Shown here one piece after another: positions 6,269 to 12,660 of a DNA stretch of 30,804 nt; position 1 is the first letter of the stretch; each line of letters opens with the position of its first letter. The stretch is from a virus. The notes beneath the pieces are model-generated. The model had not been told where the DNA came from, did no database searches, and saw nothing but the letters and a program-made list of their open reading frames with translations. Where the stretch lies: IMG/VR virus record IMGVR_UViG_3300025127_000153, positions 1-30,804 of that record; one strand, written 5' to 3'. The position numbers and the translations under genes are program-made.

Positions 6269-6286
6269 TTATTAGTGTACTAAAGT
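6258..6286 (+). promoter_or_regulatory. Rightward promoter, variant extended -10
   Basis: TAGACT (6258-6263), 17 bases, TAAAGT (6281-6286), preceded by TGTAC (6276-6280), one base away from TGTGC. It lies in the 35-base gap after the primase-helicase gene and gives a leader of about 10 bases before the ATG at 6304. Confidence 0.5.
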
Positions 6287-6303
6287 AGGAGAAAACTTAT
6301 CGT

Positions 6304-6732
6304 ATGTCTAACAAACACGAAGAGAACATGGAGCTGATAGTACGGGCTGCTGCAATGCACGATAAAGTACTGGCTAACGTAATTAACGATAATAAAATTC
6401 TTAATTACAAAGTAGATCAGACAGATAAAAAATGTGCAGAGCTAGAGGAAGAACTAGCTTTTGTTTACGAGGAAGTTCAAAATTTAAAAGATTGTAAGGG
6501 TAGATTGACTGCTCTTATGCTTGCAACAATGTGTGGATTTCCTAGAGATTTACAAAGTAATAAAGTTCTTGGAGGTGAGTTATCTAACTTAAGCCGAGAA
6601 CTAGGCTATGACATTATAAAAGATAGAGAAGGCAAATGGAACGTAGGTTTTTACAAACCTTATGTATGTAAAGTATATTTAAAAAGATATAATTTACCTA
6701 TACCACCACAACTTCAATACGTAAAAGAATAG
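6304..6732 (+). CDS. Hypothetical coiled-coil protein, 142 aa
   Basis: The N-terminal half (residues about 25-70; QTDKKCAELEEELAFVYEEV) has heptad spacing typical of a coiled coil. The C-terminal half is a compact domain with aromatic and basic residues (VGFYKPYVCKVYLKRYNLP). It probably oligomerises. It sits between primase-helicase and polymerase, behind its own promoter, which suggests a replication accessory role; the family is not recognised. Confidence 0.7.
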   Translation: MSNKHEENMELIVRAAAMHDKVLANVINDNKILNYKVDQTDKKCAELEEELAFVYEEVQNLKDCKGRLTALMLATMCGFPRDLQSNKVLGGELSNLSRELGYDIIKDREGKWNVGFYKPYVCKVYLKRYNLPIPPQLQYVKE

Positions 6733-6734
6733 CT

Positions 6735-6983
6735 ATGCACACCAGAAATGTAAGCCTCACCATCCAGAAACTATATGCTCCAAAAGACGGACCAATAGCT
6801 ACTGTTAGGTTCACTGAGTATGATGAATTAGGAAGAGTGCACTGTGTAAATCAGGTTGACTATTATTCAATAACTGAAATGAATAATCAAATTATGACAG
6901 CCGTAAATTGTGGACTTGATGTGGATGTCAGAACTGTAATTAATACAGATTTGTTAGAAAAAAGAATTAATAGCTGGACATAA
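6735..6983 (+). CDS. Hypothetical protein, 82 aa
   Basis: ATG at 6735 follows the previous stop by two bases, so the genes are co-transcribed and probably coupled. The product (MHTRNVSLTIQKLYAPKDGP) is predicted mostly beta with a C-terminal helix; no motif is recognised. Its place inside the replication block is the only functional hint. Confidence 0.65.
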   Translation: MHTRNVSLTIQKLYAPKDGPIATVRFTEYDELGRVHCVNQVDYYSITEMNNQIMTAVNCGLDVDVRTVINTDLLEKRINSWT

Positions 6984-7002
6984 TTTACTGCTGTGCTAGA
7001 TT
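6975..7002 (+). promoter_or_regulatory. Rightward promoter with extended -10
   Basis: TGGACA (6975-6980), 16 bases, TAGATT (6997-7002) preceded by TGTGC (6992-6996). The -35 box overlaps the last codons and stop of the upstream gene. Leader of about 20 bases before the ATG at 7030. Confidence 0.6.
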
Positions 7003-7029
7003 AATAGAAGTCCAAAAGCACAAATATTT

Positions 7030-7725
7030 ATGGAACTAAGACATACAGAGATTCTGACTAATAAATCAGAAGTAAACTTTGAGGATGGTAAAGTAACCAA
7101 AGTTGAAGAAAAGAATAATTTAATTAACATATCTTTTCAGCAAGAGAATGACGATGTTATTAACAAGTGGATTATCACACTAACAAAAGATCAGTTCTCT
7201 CATATATCTAGAGAAGTAAATGTAAAGCCTCTTAGTAAAGAACAATTAAAAGCTATTCATTCAAAAAAGACTGAAGAGCCAGCACCCGTGGCTGTAGCTG
7301 CTGAACCTGTAGTTGAAATGACTATACCTGTAAAATTAAGCAAGACTGTATTGCCTACTCAGCAAGAAGCACCTCTCAACTGGAAAAACAAGACACCAGA
7401 AAGAGAGGCTAGAAGAGTACGATCCAGGATAGATGAAGGTAAAGTTAGTTGTTTACTAGACTTTGTATTTAAGTGGCACAGAAATAACCACTATAAAAAC
7501 AATAATAAGACTGCTAAGTATTCACTAGCTCATCTACTTAAAACTCATATTCCTAGCACTTGGCATATTGATTACCAAACTTGCAGACGTATTTATTTAG
7601 GACAGTCCTACAAAGAGGTAACAGGTGCATACAGATTGAAGTGGGTTGGCCTAGTCTCAGAGCTACAAGCTAAAGGTTTGCATAGTGAAATACCAGATTA
7701 TATTAGAAAGCACTATGCAGTTTAA
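7030..7725 (+). CDS. Hypothetical two-domain protein, 231 aa
   Basis: Residues 1-75 look like a small beta-rich domain (EVNFEDGKVTKVEEKNN). Residues about 80-120 form a Pro/Ala/Val-rich linker (EEPAPVAVAAEPVVEMTIPV). Residues about 125-231 are a basic, helical, aromatic-rich domain (DFVFKWHRNNHYKNNNK; CRRIYLGQSYKEVTGAYRLKWV) that could bind DNA or RNA. It lies immediately before the polymerase gene, behind its own promoter. I do not recognise a family; a replication-fork accessory or regulator is a guess from context. Confidence 0.7.
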   Translation: MELRHTEILTNKSEVNFEDGKVTKVEEKNNLINISFQQENDDVINKWIITLTKDQFSHISREVNVKPLSKEQLKAIHSKKTEEPAPVAVAAEPVVEMTIPVKLSKTVLPTQQEAPLNWKNKTPEREARRVRSRIDEGKVSCLLDFVFKWHRNNHYKNNNKTAKYSLAHLLKTHIPSTWHIDYQTCRRIYLGQSYKEVTGAYRLKWVGLVSELQAKGLHSEIPDYIRKHYAV

Positions 7726-7731
7726 ATTTAT

Positions 7732-7742
7732 TGTGCTACAGT
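7732..7742 (+). promoter_or_regulatory. Extended -10 promoter element before the DNA polymerase gene
   Basis: TGTGC-TACAGT at 7732-7742, in the 43-base gap between the upstream gene and the polymerase ATG at 7769. The -35 position (7714-7719, TATGCA) is a poor match, so only the extended -10 supports it. No Shine-Dalgarno sequence precedes the ATG (GGTCCTTCC-ATG). Confidence 0.5.
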
Positions 7743-7768
7743 AGTAATGCAGTTTATTTGGTCCTTCC

Positions 7769-9601
7769 ATGACCTCACAAAATTACACCGTATATTACGG
7801 TATTAAAGAACTTTACAGACTTCATACAGCACACAGCATTGCGTTTGATACTGAAACCTTACAACTACAACCAGAGAAAGGTAAGTTACGTCTGCTTCAG
7901 CTAGGCAGCTATTCATCACGATCTATTGTGGTGATAGATTGCTTTGATTTAGTAGACAAAGATTGGGATTATCTAATACGTTTCTTTGGCAGCATGAAGA
8001 GACACTGGCTTGCCCACAATGCAGTGTTTGATCTTGGCTGGTTGCAGGAACATGACATCTATCCTAGTGGTCTTGTTAGATGCAGCATGATAGCCAGCAG
8101 ATTACTTACCAATGGTATTCCTCAAGTTAAACATGGTTTAGCTGATGTAGCTTTACGTCATTTAAATAGAGAAGTATCTAAAGAACAGCAGAGATCAGAC
8201 TGGAGTTTAGAGAAACTAACTAAAGAACAGCTTGAGTATGCTGCTACTGATATTGAAGTATTGCTTGAACTTGATGCTACATTAAACTATAAGATTGCAG
8301 CAGCAAGATTAGGTAAGGCATTTACTCTAGAGTGTAATGCACTTCCAGCTATGGCTCAGATGTGGAGAACTGGTTTACCTTGGAATAAAGAATCATTAGA
8401 GCAATGTCTTATAGATTATGAAGATGATGCCAAAGAGATGGGTAAAGAGTTTATACGTGAGCTAGATAATGCTTTACCAGAAGATCAGAAACTACCACGG
8501 GATGATGATGGAGAGTTTAATTTACGTGCGAAAGACGAAGGATCTATTCGTTTAGGTACTAAAAAGTATAAAGGCTTCAATATAAAAAGCTCCAAGCAGT
8601 TACTAGAAAAGCTGGAGATACTACTGAAGTATTCACCCACAGATAGTAAAGGTAAAAAATCTGTATCTAGAGAAGCATTGCGTAAATGTGCTGCTGACTC
8701 TGAAGCGATCCAAACACTTATGAATTGGAAAAAGACAGAGAAGCGTAGACAGATGCTTGCCAGCATCCAGGAAAAGATGGCCGATGATGGTTTTGTTAGG
8801 GCATCTTATATGCAACTTGGAGCAGATACAGGAAGAATGTCCAGTATCAAACCTAATAATCAACAGATACCTAGAGACTCTGAGTTTAGACAGTGTGTTG
8901 AAGCTCCAGAAGGTTGGCTGATTGTTGATGCTGACTTTTCTCAGATGGAGTTACGACTGGCTGCTGCACTTGCTAATGACAAGAACATGATAAAAGCATT
9001 TAAAGATGGTGCAGATTTACATGATTACACTGCCGAGCAGATGGGTTGCGATAGGCAGATAGCTAAATCAGCGAACTTCGGTTTACTTTATGGAGCTGGT
9101 TCGGAGGGTCTACGTAACTACGCAGGTAGTAGTGGGGTATTGATGACGCTTGATGAAGCAGGTAAAGTTCGTGACAACTGGTTAAATGCTTATAGCGGTA
9201 TCCGAGATTGGCAGAGTAAGAATTATCTTGAAGCAAAAGAGACAAAAGATGATGACTGGGCTGAGACTAGAGTTCCTGTATCTGGCATGAGAAGATTTCT
9301 AAAAGGTGATCTTAACAGAATTACTGTTAGATGTAACACGCCCATACAAGGTGCAGGTGCAGCTATTCTTAAATGTGCACTTGGAAAGATATGGTCTAAG
9401 GTCAAAGATGCTGGTGAAGATACTGTAAAGATTGCAGCAGCAGTACACGATGAGATACTTCTTTTGGTTCGTGAAGAACACGCAGAAGAGTGGGCTAAGA
9501 CACTGAAAGAAGTTATGGAACTATCTGAATCTCTATGGTTAGGTGAAATACCTGCATTAGCAGAAGTACAGATAGGTAAAACATGGAGGGAGGTGCACTA
9601 A
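7769..9601 (+). CDS. polA: Family A DNA polymerase with 3'-5' exonuclease, 610 aa
   Basis: The exonuclease domain carries the DEDDy residues: D27-T-E29 (IAFDTET), Asp88 (HNAVFDLGWL), and Tyr157...Asp161 (EYAATDIEVL). The polymerase domain has motif A DADFSQMELRL with Asp389, motif B RQIAKSANFGLLYG (429-442, Lys433, Tyr441), and motif C VHDE (559-562, Asp561). There is no 5'-3' exonuclease domain. The enzyme is shorter than T7 gp5 (704 aa) and cellular Pol I, like many phage replicases. It should copy the phage genome together with the prim-pol/helicase encoded at 3761. Motif B aromatic residue is Phe437 at the NFG position; the dNTP-selecting O-helix Tyr441 is present. Stop overlaps the next ATG (TAATG). 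Confidence 0.95.
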   Translation: MTSQNYTVYYGIKELYRLHTAHSIAFDTETLQLQPEKGKLRLLQLGSYSSRSIVVIDCFDLVDKDWDYLIRFFGSMKRHWLAHNAVFDLGWLQEHDIYPSGLVRCSMIASRLLTNGIPQVKHGLADVALRHLNREVSKEQQRSDWSLEKLTKEQLEYAATDIEVLLELDATLNYKIAAARLGKAFTLECNALPAMAQMWRTGLPWNKESLEQCLIDYEDDAKEMGKEFIRELDNALPEDQKLPRDDDGEFNLRAKDEGSIRLGTKKYKGFNIKSSKQLLEKLEILLKYSPTDSKGKKSVSREALRKCAADSEAIQTLMNWKKTEKRRQMLASIQEKMADDGFVRASYMQLGADTGRMSSIKPNNQQIPRDSEFRQCVEAPEGWLIVDADFSQMELRLAAALANDKNMIKAFKDGADLHDYTAEQMGCDRQIAKSANFGLLYGAGSEGLRNYAGSSGVLMTLDEAGKVRDNWLNAYSGIRDWQSKNYLEAKETKDDDWAETRVPVSGMRRFLKGDLNRITVRCNTPIQGAGAAILKCALGKIWSKVKDAGEDTVKIAAAVHDEILLLVREEHAEEWAKTLKEVMELSESLWLGEIPALAEVQIGKTWREVH

Positions 9602-9744
9602 TGAGTAAAAGAACCACTGAATTTGGAGAAATGCCTAATGTCTTTATGGAGTACATGGGTAAAGAGCCAAAAGTAAAAGTAAGAAGGCGTAGACCTACAA
9701 AGAAAAAACCCAAAATTAAACTAAAAAAAGCTGAAGGTTTTTAG
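9601..9744 (+). CDS. Small very basic protein, 47 aa
   Basis: A frame too short for most callers: ATG at 9601 overlaps the polymerase stop (CTAATG) and ends TAG at 9742-9744. The N-terminal half is neutral (MSKRTTEFGEMPNVFMEYMG); the C-terminal half is almost entirely Lys, Arg and Pro (KVRRRRPTKKKPKIKLKK), so it should bind nucleic acid. Tight coupling to the polymerase gene suggests a replication accessory factor or nucleoid-like protein; this is inference. Confidence 0.65.
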   Translation: MSKRTTEFGEMPNVFMEYMGKEPKVKVRRRRPTKKKPKIKLKKAEGF

Positions 9745-9770
9745 TATAATTAGCTGCTTATTCCAGGTTT

Positions 9771-9781
9771 TGTGCTAGAGT
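9771..9781 (+). promoter_or_regulatory. Extended -10 promoter element before the RHH gene
   Basis: TGTGC-TAGAGT at 9771-9781, 20 bases before the ATG at 9802. No good -35 is seen at the expected distance. A perfect TATAAT occurs just upstream (9745-9750) but also lacks a -35. Confidence 0.5.
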
Positions 9782-9801
9782 AGTACAAGACAGGTTATTT
9801 C

Positions 9802-10050
9802 ATGGCTATCGTTCACGGCAACAAAACTTATTTCCAAGTATTAGTCGATCCAAATAGAGCTAATTTGGCTCAAGAGTTGGCAGACAAAGAGGGTATCAAA
9901 GCTACAGCCTGGGTTAGAAACTTGATCTACTCAGAACTGGAGCGAGCATACCCTAAGTCTGTTTATGATATGGCTAAGGCAGAAGATATAGTTGTATGGC
10001 AGAAATCTGTTCGTAAAAGAATTGAAGGTAGAAAAGCTAACAAAGCATGA
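9802..10050 (+). CDS. Ribbon-helix-helix-like DNA-binding protein, 82 aa
   Basis: Residues about 8-45 have the strand-helix-turn-helix pattern of the Arc/MetJ fold: a short strand (TYFQVLVDP), helix A (ANLAQELADKEG), and helix B (TAWVRNLIYSELERAYP). The C-terminal tail is basic (RKRIEGRKANKA). Such dimers usually repress phage promoters by inserting a strand into the major groove. The gene has its own promoter and is coupled to the next gene through an ATGA overlap. It is a candidate to act on the TGTGC-TANANT promoters or nearby dyads; this is not shown. Confidence 0.6.
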   Translation: MAIVHGNKTYFQVLVDPNRANLAQELADKEGIKATAWVRNLIYSELERAYPKSVYDMAKAEDIVVWQKSVRKRIEGRKANKA

Positions 10051-10349
10051 AACGAATTATCCCAACCCCAAGAAGTACACAGGACAAGCGTAACCTTAAA
10101 AAGATAAAAGACTGGAAGTGTAAACAACTTATGCGAACTTTTTTAGATCACACTCTTAGAGGAGTAGAACACCATATAAATATAAAAGATGACTACACAG
10201 CCCATGTTACATACGAAGGTAACTATGAATTGTCTGTTAAACAAAAACTAGAATTAACTAAATATAACTTTCAAATAAGCCAAGTACATAAGAAACTGCT
10301 TAGTCAATTTTCTCACGCAGACGTTGAAGCAGCAATTTTAGACGACTAG
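10047..10349 (+). CDS. Hypothetical basic protein, 100 aa
   Basis: Starts at an ATGA overlap with the RHH gene and ends TAG at 10347-10349. The protein is basic at the N-terminus (MKRIIPTPRSTQDKRNLKK), then has a strand-rich middle (DDYTAHVTYEGNYELSVK) and a C-terminal helix. The family is not recognised. Its 3' end overlaps the 3' end of the convergent gene by 50 bases. Confidence 0.65.
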   Translation: MKRIIPTPRSTQDKRNLKKIKDWKCKQLMRTFLDHTLRGVEHHINIKDDYTAHVTYEGNYELSVKQKLELTKYNFQISQVHKKLLSQFSHADVEAAILDD

Positions 10350-10596
10350 ATTTTTCTCTAGCTTTTTCTTTAGCCTTTAGGTCAGACAGGGCTACCTCTA
10401 ACTCTACTAAACGGAGCAGTGCATGAGATAGCACAGCTTCAGTTTTTGCATGGTTTTTCATTAGGTCTATACAAAAAGCCCTTATCTTGTCTATATCATT
10501 ACAAGCCTTAACTTCCCTGCATCGTAGCTCTACTGTTAGCTCTGTTTCGGGATCTAATTTCCCGAAGATCATTTTCATAAAGCCTCTATCTCTCAT
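10300..10596 (-). CDS. Hypothetical helical protein, 98 aa
   Basis: The frame is open further upstream, but ATG at 10596 starts one base after the stop of the preceding minus-strand gene (TAATATG), so it is preferred. The protein is highly charged and almost wholly helical (ELRCREVKACNDIDKIRAFC, LRLVELEVALSDLKAKEKAR), with a basic C-terminal coiled coil. It resembles uncharacterised small cyanophage proteins. Its end overlaps the end of the plus-strand gene 10047-10349. Confidence 0.65.
   Translation of the reverse strand: MRDRGFMKMIFGKLDPETELTVELRCREVKACNDIDKIRAFCIDLMKNHAKTEAVLSHALLRLVELEVALSDLKAKEKAREKSSRLKLLLQRLREKID
10346..10369 (+). terminator. Possible rightward terminator
   Basis: CTAGA (10346-10350) and TCTAG (10357-10361) form a short stem at the stop codon of the 100-aa gene, followed by CTTTTTCTT. 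The stem is only five base pairs and AT-rich, so the call is tentative, but the position is right. It lies inside the convergent coding region. Confidence 0.4.
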
Positions 10597-10597
10597 A

Positions 10598-10774
10598 TTA
10601 TTGGAGATTTGTAGTAGAACCTGGGAACATCCTGGATTCAATAAAAGCCACTGCCTGGTCGTCTATACTGTTGTCCGTTTGCTTGGCTATTGCCTTTAAC
10701 AGATCCACAATTAATCTCTTCATTGCTTTTGATTTGATAAAGACTAGAAGGATAGGTTTTAAGATTTTTACCAT
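10598..10774 (-). CDS. Hypothetical amphipathic or membrane-associated protein, 58 aa
   Basis: The ATG at 10774 (MVKILKPILLVFIKSKAMKR) is preferred to an upstream TTG at 10798, because the promoter at 10798-10826 would start RNA near 10791. The first 15 residues are hydrophobic with flanking Lys, followed by a basic amphipathic helix and an acidic helix, so membrane association is plausible. It is followed one base later by the 98-aa gene. Function unknown; a small lysis or membrane-active factor is one possibility. Confidence 0.55.
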   Translation of the reverse strand: MVKILKPILLVFIKSKAMKRLIVDLLKAIAKQTDNSIDDQAVAFIESRMFPGSTTNLQ

Positions 10775-10791
10775 CGTTTTTATTGTGTTAC

Positions 10792-10819
10792 TTCCCAAAC
10801 ATAGCTAACTTGCTAGTAT
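10792..10819 (+). promoter_or_regulatory. Rightward promoter for the exported-protein cassette
   Basis: TTCCCA (10792-10797), 16 bases, TAGTAT (10814-10819) preceded by TTGC, a degenerate version of the TGTGC extended -10. Start near 10826, leader of about 15 bases before ATG 10841. It overlaps the leftward promoter at 10798-10826. Confidence 0.4.
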
Positions 10820-10826
10820 TAGACAA
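10798..10826 (-). promoter_or_regulatory. Leftward promoter for the two small minus-strand genes
   Basis: Minus strand: TTGTCT (10826-10821), 17 bases, TATGTT (10803-10798), with a leader of about 17 bases before ATG 10774. It overlaps the opposed rightward promoter at 10792-10819. Confidence 0.5.
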
Positions 10827-10840
10827 GAATCTTAACTTTT

Positions 10841-11095
10841 ATGGAAGATCAAGAAGAAAAAGAGGGCATCGAATGGGGTGAAATCTTTGGTCACGCTGTC
10901 CGATTTATGATTCTTTGCTGGTCGCTTGCAATGATGACTCTTGGATACATGGATAAGATTCGCAATGATGGAGCGTTTTTAGCTGGCTTGACCAGTGGGG
11001 TCCTCGGTTCATACGGTATCTCCGTTAACAAAAAGAAACCCACAAACGCTGCTAAAATAGTAGATAACAAGGACACTAAGGTAGGAATCCAATGA
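10841..11095 (+). CDS. Small membrane protein, 84 aa (holin-like size and topology)
   Basis: An acidic N-terminus (MEDQEEKEGIEWGEIFG) is followed by a transmembrane segment at about 19-37 (FMILCWSLAMMTLGY), a short polar loop, a second glycine-rich hydrophobic segment at about 44-62 (GAFLAGLTSGVLGSYGI) and a Lys-rich tail. Two membrane spans in 84 residues, at the head of a cassette of exported proteins, is compatible with a holin, but no holin family is recognised and no endolysin is next to it. Its stop overlaps the next start (ATGA). Confidence 0.65.
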   Translation: MEDQEEKEGIEWGEIFGHAVRFMILCWSLAMMTLGYMDKIRNDGAFLAGLTSGVLGSYGISVNKKKPTNAAKIVDNKDTKVGIQ

Positions 11096-11607
11096 AAAAA
11101 CTACTTCCATTTTTATTTCTGGTATCTAGCCCTGTGCTCGCAGACATTAAGCAAGAATTTGTGACATCTGCCCAGATCACTGTAGATATGCCTTTCGTAA
11201 CTACTCAAAAAGTTGGTACAACATATTCTTTAAGCGGAAATAATATTACCCCATCTGTAACTGTAGGAGATACCACAACATCAGGAAAGATCGGTGGGAT
11301 CAATGTTGGCAGTCTCACCAATGGCGTTCCAGCTATGATTCAGACTGATACAACCGTGACTACGAGTGGATCGGCTTTTTCAAAAACCGAGTCGGTGACA
11401 ATGGGTGACGCTACACCATCTGCTGTAACTCCAAGTGCAGGAATCGCAGCATTGCCAGTATTAGGTGGAACGACAACAGTAGCTTCTGGTGGTACAGCAG
11501 GAAACCTTGCACTCACTTCGCTAAGTTCTGGCGTTCATACTTGCACCGCAGGTGGATCGGGTACATCTTGCATAGGATCTACTAAAGTTACTATTACGAT
11601 TGACTAG
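11092..11607 (+). CDS. Sec-exported Thr/Ser/Gly-rich protein, 171 aa (paralogue A)
   Basis: A clear signal peptide, MKKLLPFLFLVSSPVLA, with an Ala-x-Ala-type cleavage site after residue 17. The mature part is beta-rich and low in charge, with YSLSGNNI at about 46-53, IGGINVGSL and GSAFSKTESVTMG; two cysteines lie near the C-terminus. A diverged copy of this architecture is encoded by the next gene. Exported to the periplasm or outer envelope of the infected cell. Proteins of this style occur in cyanophages without known function; an envelope, adhesion or lysis role is inference. ATGA overlap with the membrane-protein gene. Confidence 0.7.
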   Translation: MKKLLPFLFLVSSPVLADIKQEFVTSAQITVDMPFVTTQKVGTTYSLSGNNITPSVTVGDTTTSGKIGGINVGSLTNGVPAMIQTDTTVTTSGSAFSKTESVTMGDATPSAVTPSAGIAALPVLGGTTTVASGGTAGNLALTSLSSGVHTCTAGGSGTSCIGSTKVTITID

Positions 11608-12031
11608 ACTTTGGCTGCTGGTTTTATTAACATTACCTATAAGAACACTTGCTGTTCCTGTAGTACCACAGTTTCGTACAGGTTCGAGTCAAACTTCAAG
11701 CACATCTGAGTCAATAATTAATGAAACGATCACGAGCCATCAATACAGGACAGGCTACAGCTACAGTGCGTCAGGACATAATATTGAGTCTGAAACAGGA
11801 TATATCAACCCTACTCCTACGACTACGGATCAACAAACAGTCGGGGGAGTAAATTTTAGTTGGACTTCACCAAACTTAGAAGCTATACCTCGCTGGTCAA
11901 TATCAAACGATGGAGCAGCCTTCTCTCTACAAGAAACGCTAATTACCCCAGGGCTAGATACGACAACAACCATAACTCGTCAAATAACTACAAGCACTAC
12001 AACAGAAACTACAACTACCTTTGGGCAATAG
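11600..12031 (+). CDS. Sec-exported Thr-rich protein, 143 aa, TTG start (paralogue B)
   Basis: A TTG at 11600, inside the end of the upstream gene, opens a frame with a good signal peptide (MTRLWLLVLLTLPIRTLA, cleavage after residue 18), which supports this unusual start; the nearest ATG would lose it. The mature part shares an ordered motif series with the upstream protein: YSYSASGHNI, VGGVNF, then GAAFSLQETLITPG, so the two are diverged paralogues. The C-terminus is a Thr-only-like tail (TTTTITRQITTSTTTETTTT). Its last 170 bases also carry the start of the next frame. Confidence 0.65.
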   Translation: MTRLWLLVLLTLPIRTLAVPVVPQFRTGSSQTSSTSESIINETITSHQYRTGYSYSASGHNIESETGYINPTPTTTDQQTVGGVNFSWTSPNLEAIPRWSISNDGAAFSLQETLITPGLDTTTTITRQITTSTTTETTTTFGQ

Positions 12032-12606
12032 CTTTACTTCTCTGTCCTGTCAAAACCCTTGCAAACACTACCGTTGCGTCACCTTCCAGCAATGCCCAAG
12101 GTGTCGTTAATAATAATGCCACCATGATTACACCATCTGCTATGCCGTCTTACAAAATGAGTCAGGGCATAGTATGTGCTTCACCTAGCCTTACAATTAC
12201 ACCCTATTTAACAGATAGTTGGTCTTTCGCACGACCCAAAGAATATATTACGAGGACACCTATTTATGACGAAGATACTGGTGAGATCAAATACTATTCA
12301 GAAATACCTAGATTTGAAAAAGATAATTTTAATCTAAATTATGGAATATCTGCTCAGTTTAATATTCCGCTAGGCAAGTCACCAGCCCTTTGCCATGAAG
12401 CAACAGCAGTAAATATTGAAGCTCAGAGGCTACTTATAAAGAAAACTAAAATGGAGATTAGTCTCTATCGTTTAGAAATGTGTGCAAAACAAGCAAATTT
12501 GGGAGCTAAATTTAAAGAGGGTACACCAAGTGCAGTTACTTGTGAAGATATTATTGTTAACATTCCTCCCAATCAAGTTATCCCACATACTCACAAATTA
12601 GAGTAG
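11860..12606 (+). CDS. Exported protein, up to 248 aa; start uncertain (deep overlap or AUA start)
   Basis: The mature region (from about residue 69: NTTVASPSSNAQGVVNNN) is a convincing protein, with a conserved-looking core (SPSLTITPYLTDSWSFARP; LNYGISAQFNIPLG), a helical segment (EAQRLLIKKTKMEISLYRLE) and several cysteines. A signal-peptide core, YLWAIALLLCPVKTLA, precedes it, but no ATG, GTG or TTG lies close by. Options seen: TTG at 11860, with GGGGAG 11 bases upstream, giving a 53-residue basic N-terminal extension read out of frame through the upstream gene; or an AUA at 12028 overlapping the upstream TAG. Function unknown; periplasmic or outer-membrane location likely. Confidence 0.6.
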   Translation: MDFTKLRSYTSLVNIKRWSSLLSTRNANYPRARYDNNHNSSNNYKHYNRNYNYLWAIALLLCPVKTLANTTVASPSSNAQGVVNNNATMITPSAMPSYKMSQGIVCASPSLTITPYLTDSWSFARPKEYITRTPIYDEDTGEIKYYSEIPRFEKDNFNLNYGISAQFNIPLGKSPALCHEATAVNIEAQRLLIKKTKMEISLYRLEMCAKQANLGAKFKEGTPSAVTCEDIIVNIPPNQVIPHTHKLE

Positions 12607-12660
12607 ATAAGTCACGGGTCTTAAACTCATCTACGGATTATTATTTTACTTATCTTTTTT
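12605..12660 (+). terminator. Probable terminator between the convergent blocks
   Basis: AGATAAGT (12605-12612) and ACTTATCT (12648-12655) can pair across a 35-base loop, and the second arm is followed directly by TTTTT plus a further T-rich stretch. An inner alternative, GTAGAT (12603) with ATCTAC (12629), also exists. The long loop makes this a weak prediction, but it is the only candidate in the 39-base gap where the plus block and the long minus block meet. Confidence 0.35.

Noticed and set aside
9745-9750. Perfect TATAAT upstream of the RHH gene taken as the main promoter
   Set aside because: No -35 at 16-18 bases, and the TGTGC element nearer the gene fits the pattern elsewhere; kept only as a note.
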